From NCBI RefSeq assembly GCF_036323735.1, contig NC_086031.1, positions 31,298,225-31,362,224 on the forward strand: 64,000 nt of DNA. Direction: 5' to 3'. The stretch comes from Rattus norvegicus (lineage: Eukaryota; Chordata; Mammalia; Rodentia; Muridae). The notes under the pieces are model-generated. The model saw nothing but the letters and a program-made list of their open reading frames with translations, did not search any database and was not told the DNA's origin. This document shows, piece by piece, positions 63,894 to 64,000 of the stretch (positions are counted from its first letter, which is position 1; every line of letters starts with the position of its first letter). Made by a program: the position numbers and the translations under genes.

Positions 63894-64000
63894 GAATTCG
63901 GTTAGTTCCCAATAGGCCGCAGTAGTACTAAGTGGACTGTTCGGGATATAGAAAAATTTTCACGAATGGAATCAAAATTTCTAGGCGAATTCAGTGAGTT
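63894..64000. repeat. Partial terminal monomer
   Basis: Only a D subunit and the opening of the next A subunit are present before the window ends. The GTACTAAGTGGACTG form matches the first monomer of block X at 38389 and 60936, so a further X copy probably begins here. Confidence 0.75.

Larger units (their letters stand above)
1..64000. repeat. Rat satellite I-type tandem array, 370-bp monomer, about 173 copies
   Basis: The window consists entirely of one tandem repeat. From position 1 the same text returns at 371 and then at close to 370-bp steps to the end. Each monomer has four subunits of 92, 93, 92 and 93 bp, each starting at GAATTC unless mutated. This EcoRI ladder and the 370-bp length match rat satellite DNA I as I know it; that naming is established knowledge, not a search result. 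All monomers lie in the same direction and no stretch of even 100 bp departs from the repeat, so every region without a gene holds satellite. Monomer 1 counts 140 G+C of 370. Summing phase shifts gives 46 bp fewer than 172 full units would need, all as short deletions. Satellite I is expected in pericentromeric or centromeric heterochromatin. The array runs off both ends of the window. Confidence 0.9.

Noticed and set aside
1..64000. CRISPR array, suggested by a conserved 18-bp motif at 92-93 bp spacing
   Set aside because: The intervals between motifs are not unique spacers; they are the same four sequences in rotation. There are no cas genes and the spacing is far too long.
1..64000. Other well-known satellites: human alpha (171 bp), mouse major (234 bp), Drosophila 1.688 (about 359 bp)
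   Set aside because: Period and internal structure do not fit; none has four EcoRI-headed subunits of 92/93/92/93 bp.
1..64000. Transposon or retroelement insertion, tRNA/rRNA gene, or bacterial regulatory elements
   Set aside because: The 370-bp phase is never interrupted by more than 2-3 bases. AT-rich stretches that resemble promoter boxes recur in every monomer and have no gene beside them.

Overview
The whole 64,000-base window is one uninterrupted tandem satellite array. There is no gene, RNA gene, transposon, CRISPR array or unique sequence that I can see. The basic unit is 370 bp and is built from four related subunits of 92, 93, 92 and 93 bp, each normally opening with GAATTC (EcoRI). 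In the first full monomer the EcoRI sites are at 23, 115, 208 and 300, and the next is at 393. A 370-bp unit with this 92/93/92/93 EcoRI ladder is the known structure of rat satellite DNA I, so the likely source is a pericentromeric or centromeric heterochromatin block of Rattus norvegicus. That identification is from remembered family architecture, not from a database search. The array is about 38% G+C (hand count on monomer 1) and holds about 173 monomers, all in the same orientation.

Monomers fall into recognisable variant classes, and the order of those classes repeats, giving higher-order repeats (HORs). Domain I (about 1-15.8 kb) is organised on a 13-monomer, 4.81-kb period, with copies starting near 3257, 8066 and 12873. 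Domain II (about 15.8-36.2 kb) has other classes. It contains a 5-monomer tandem pair (15833-19526), a 13-monomer tandem duplication (about 21.54-26.35 kb and 26.35-31.16 kb), 3-monomer duplications, and a long-range copy at an offset of 11,096 bp (30 monomers). Domain III (about 36.2-64 kb) has a second 5-monomer pair. It also has a 7-monomer HOR of about 2587 bp in four near-identical tandem copies (42826-53174) and an unrelated 7-monomer HOR of 2588 bp present once at 38389 and twice in tandem at 58348-63523. In domain III the block order is X-Y-Z-Z-Z-Z-linker-Y'-X'-X''. The window ends with a perfect single-monomer duplication and then breaks off inside the array on both sides.

No genes work together here. 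The recurrent minus-strand reading frame of about 75 codons is a by-product of the monomer sequence. The biological interest is the multi-tier record of unequal exchange, the high CpG content for a mammalian repeat, the one-sided length changes (46 bp lost in total, no unit longer than 370 bp), and the EcoRI/HindIII site polymorphisms that mark the classes.
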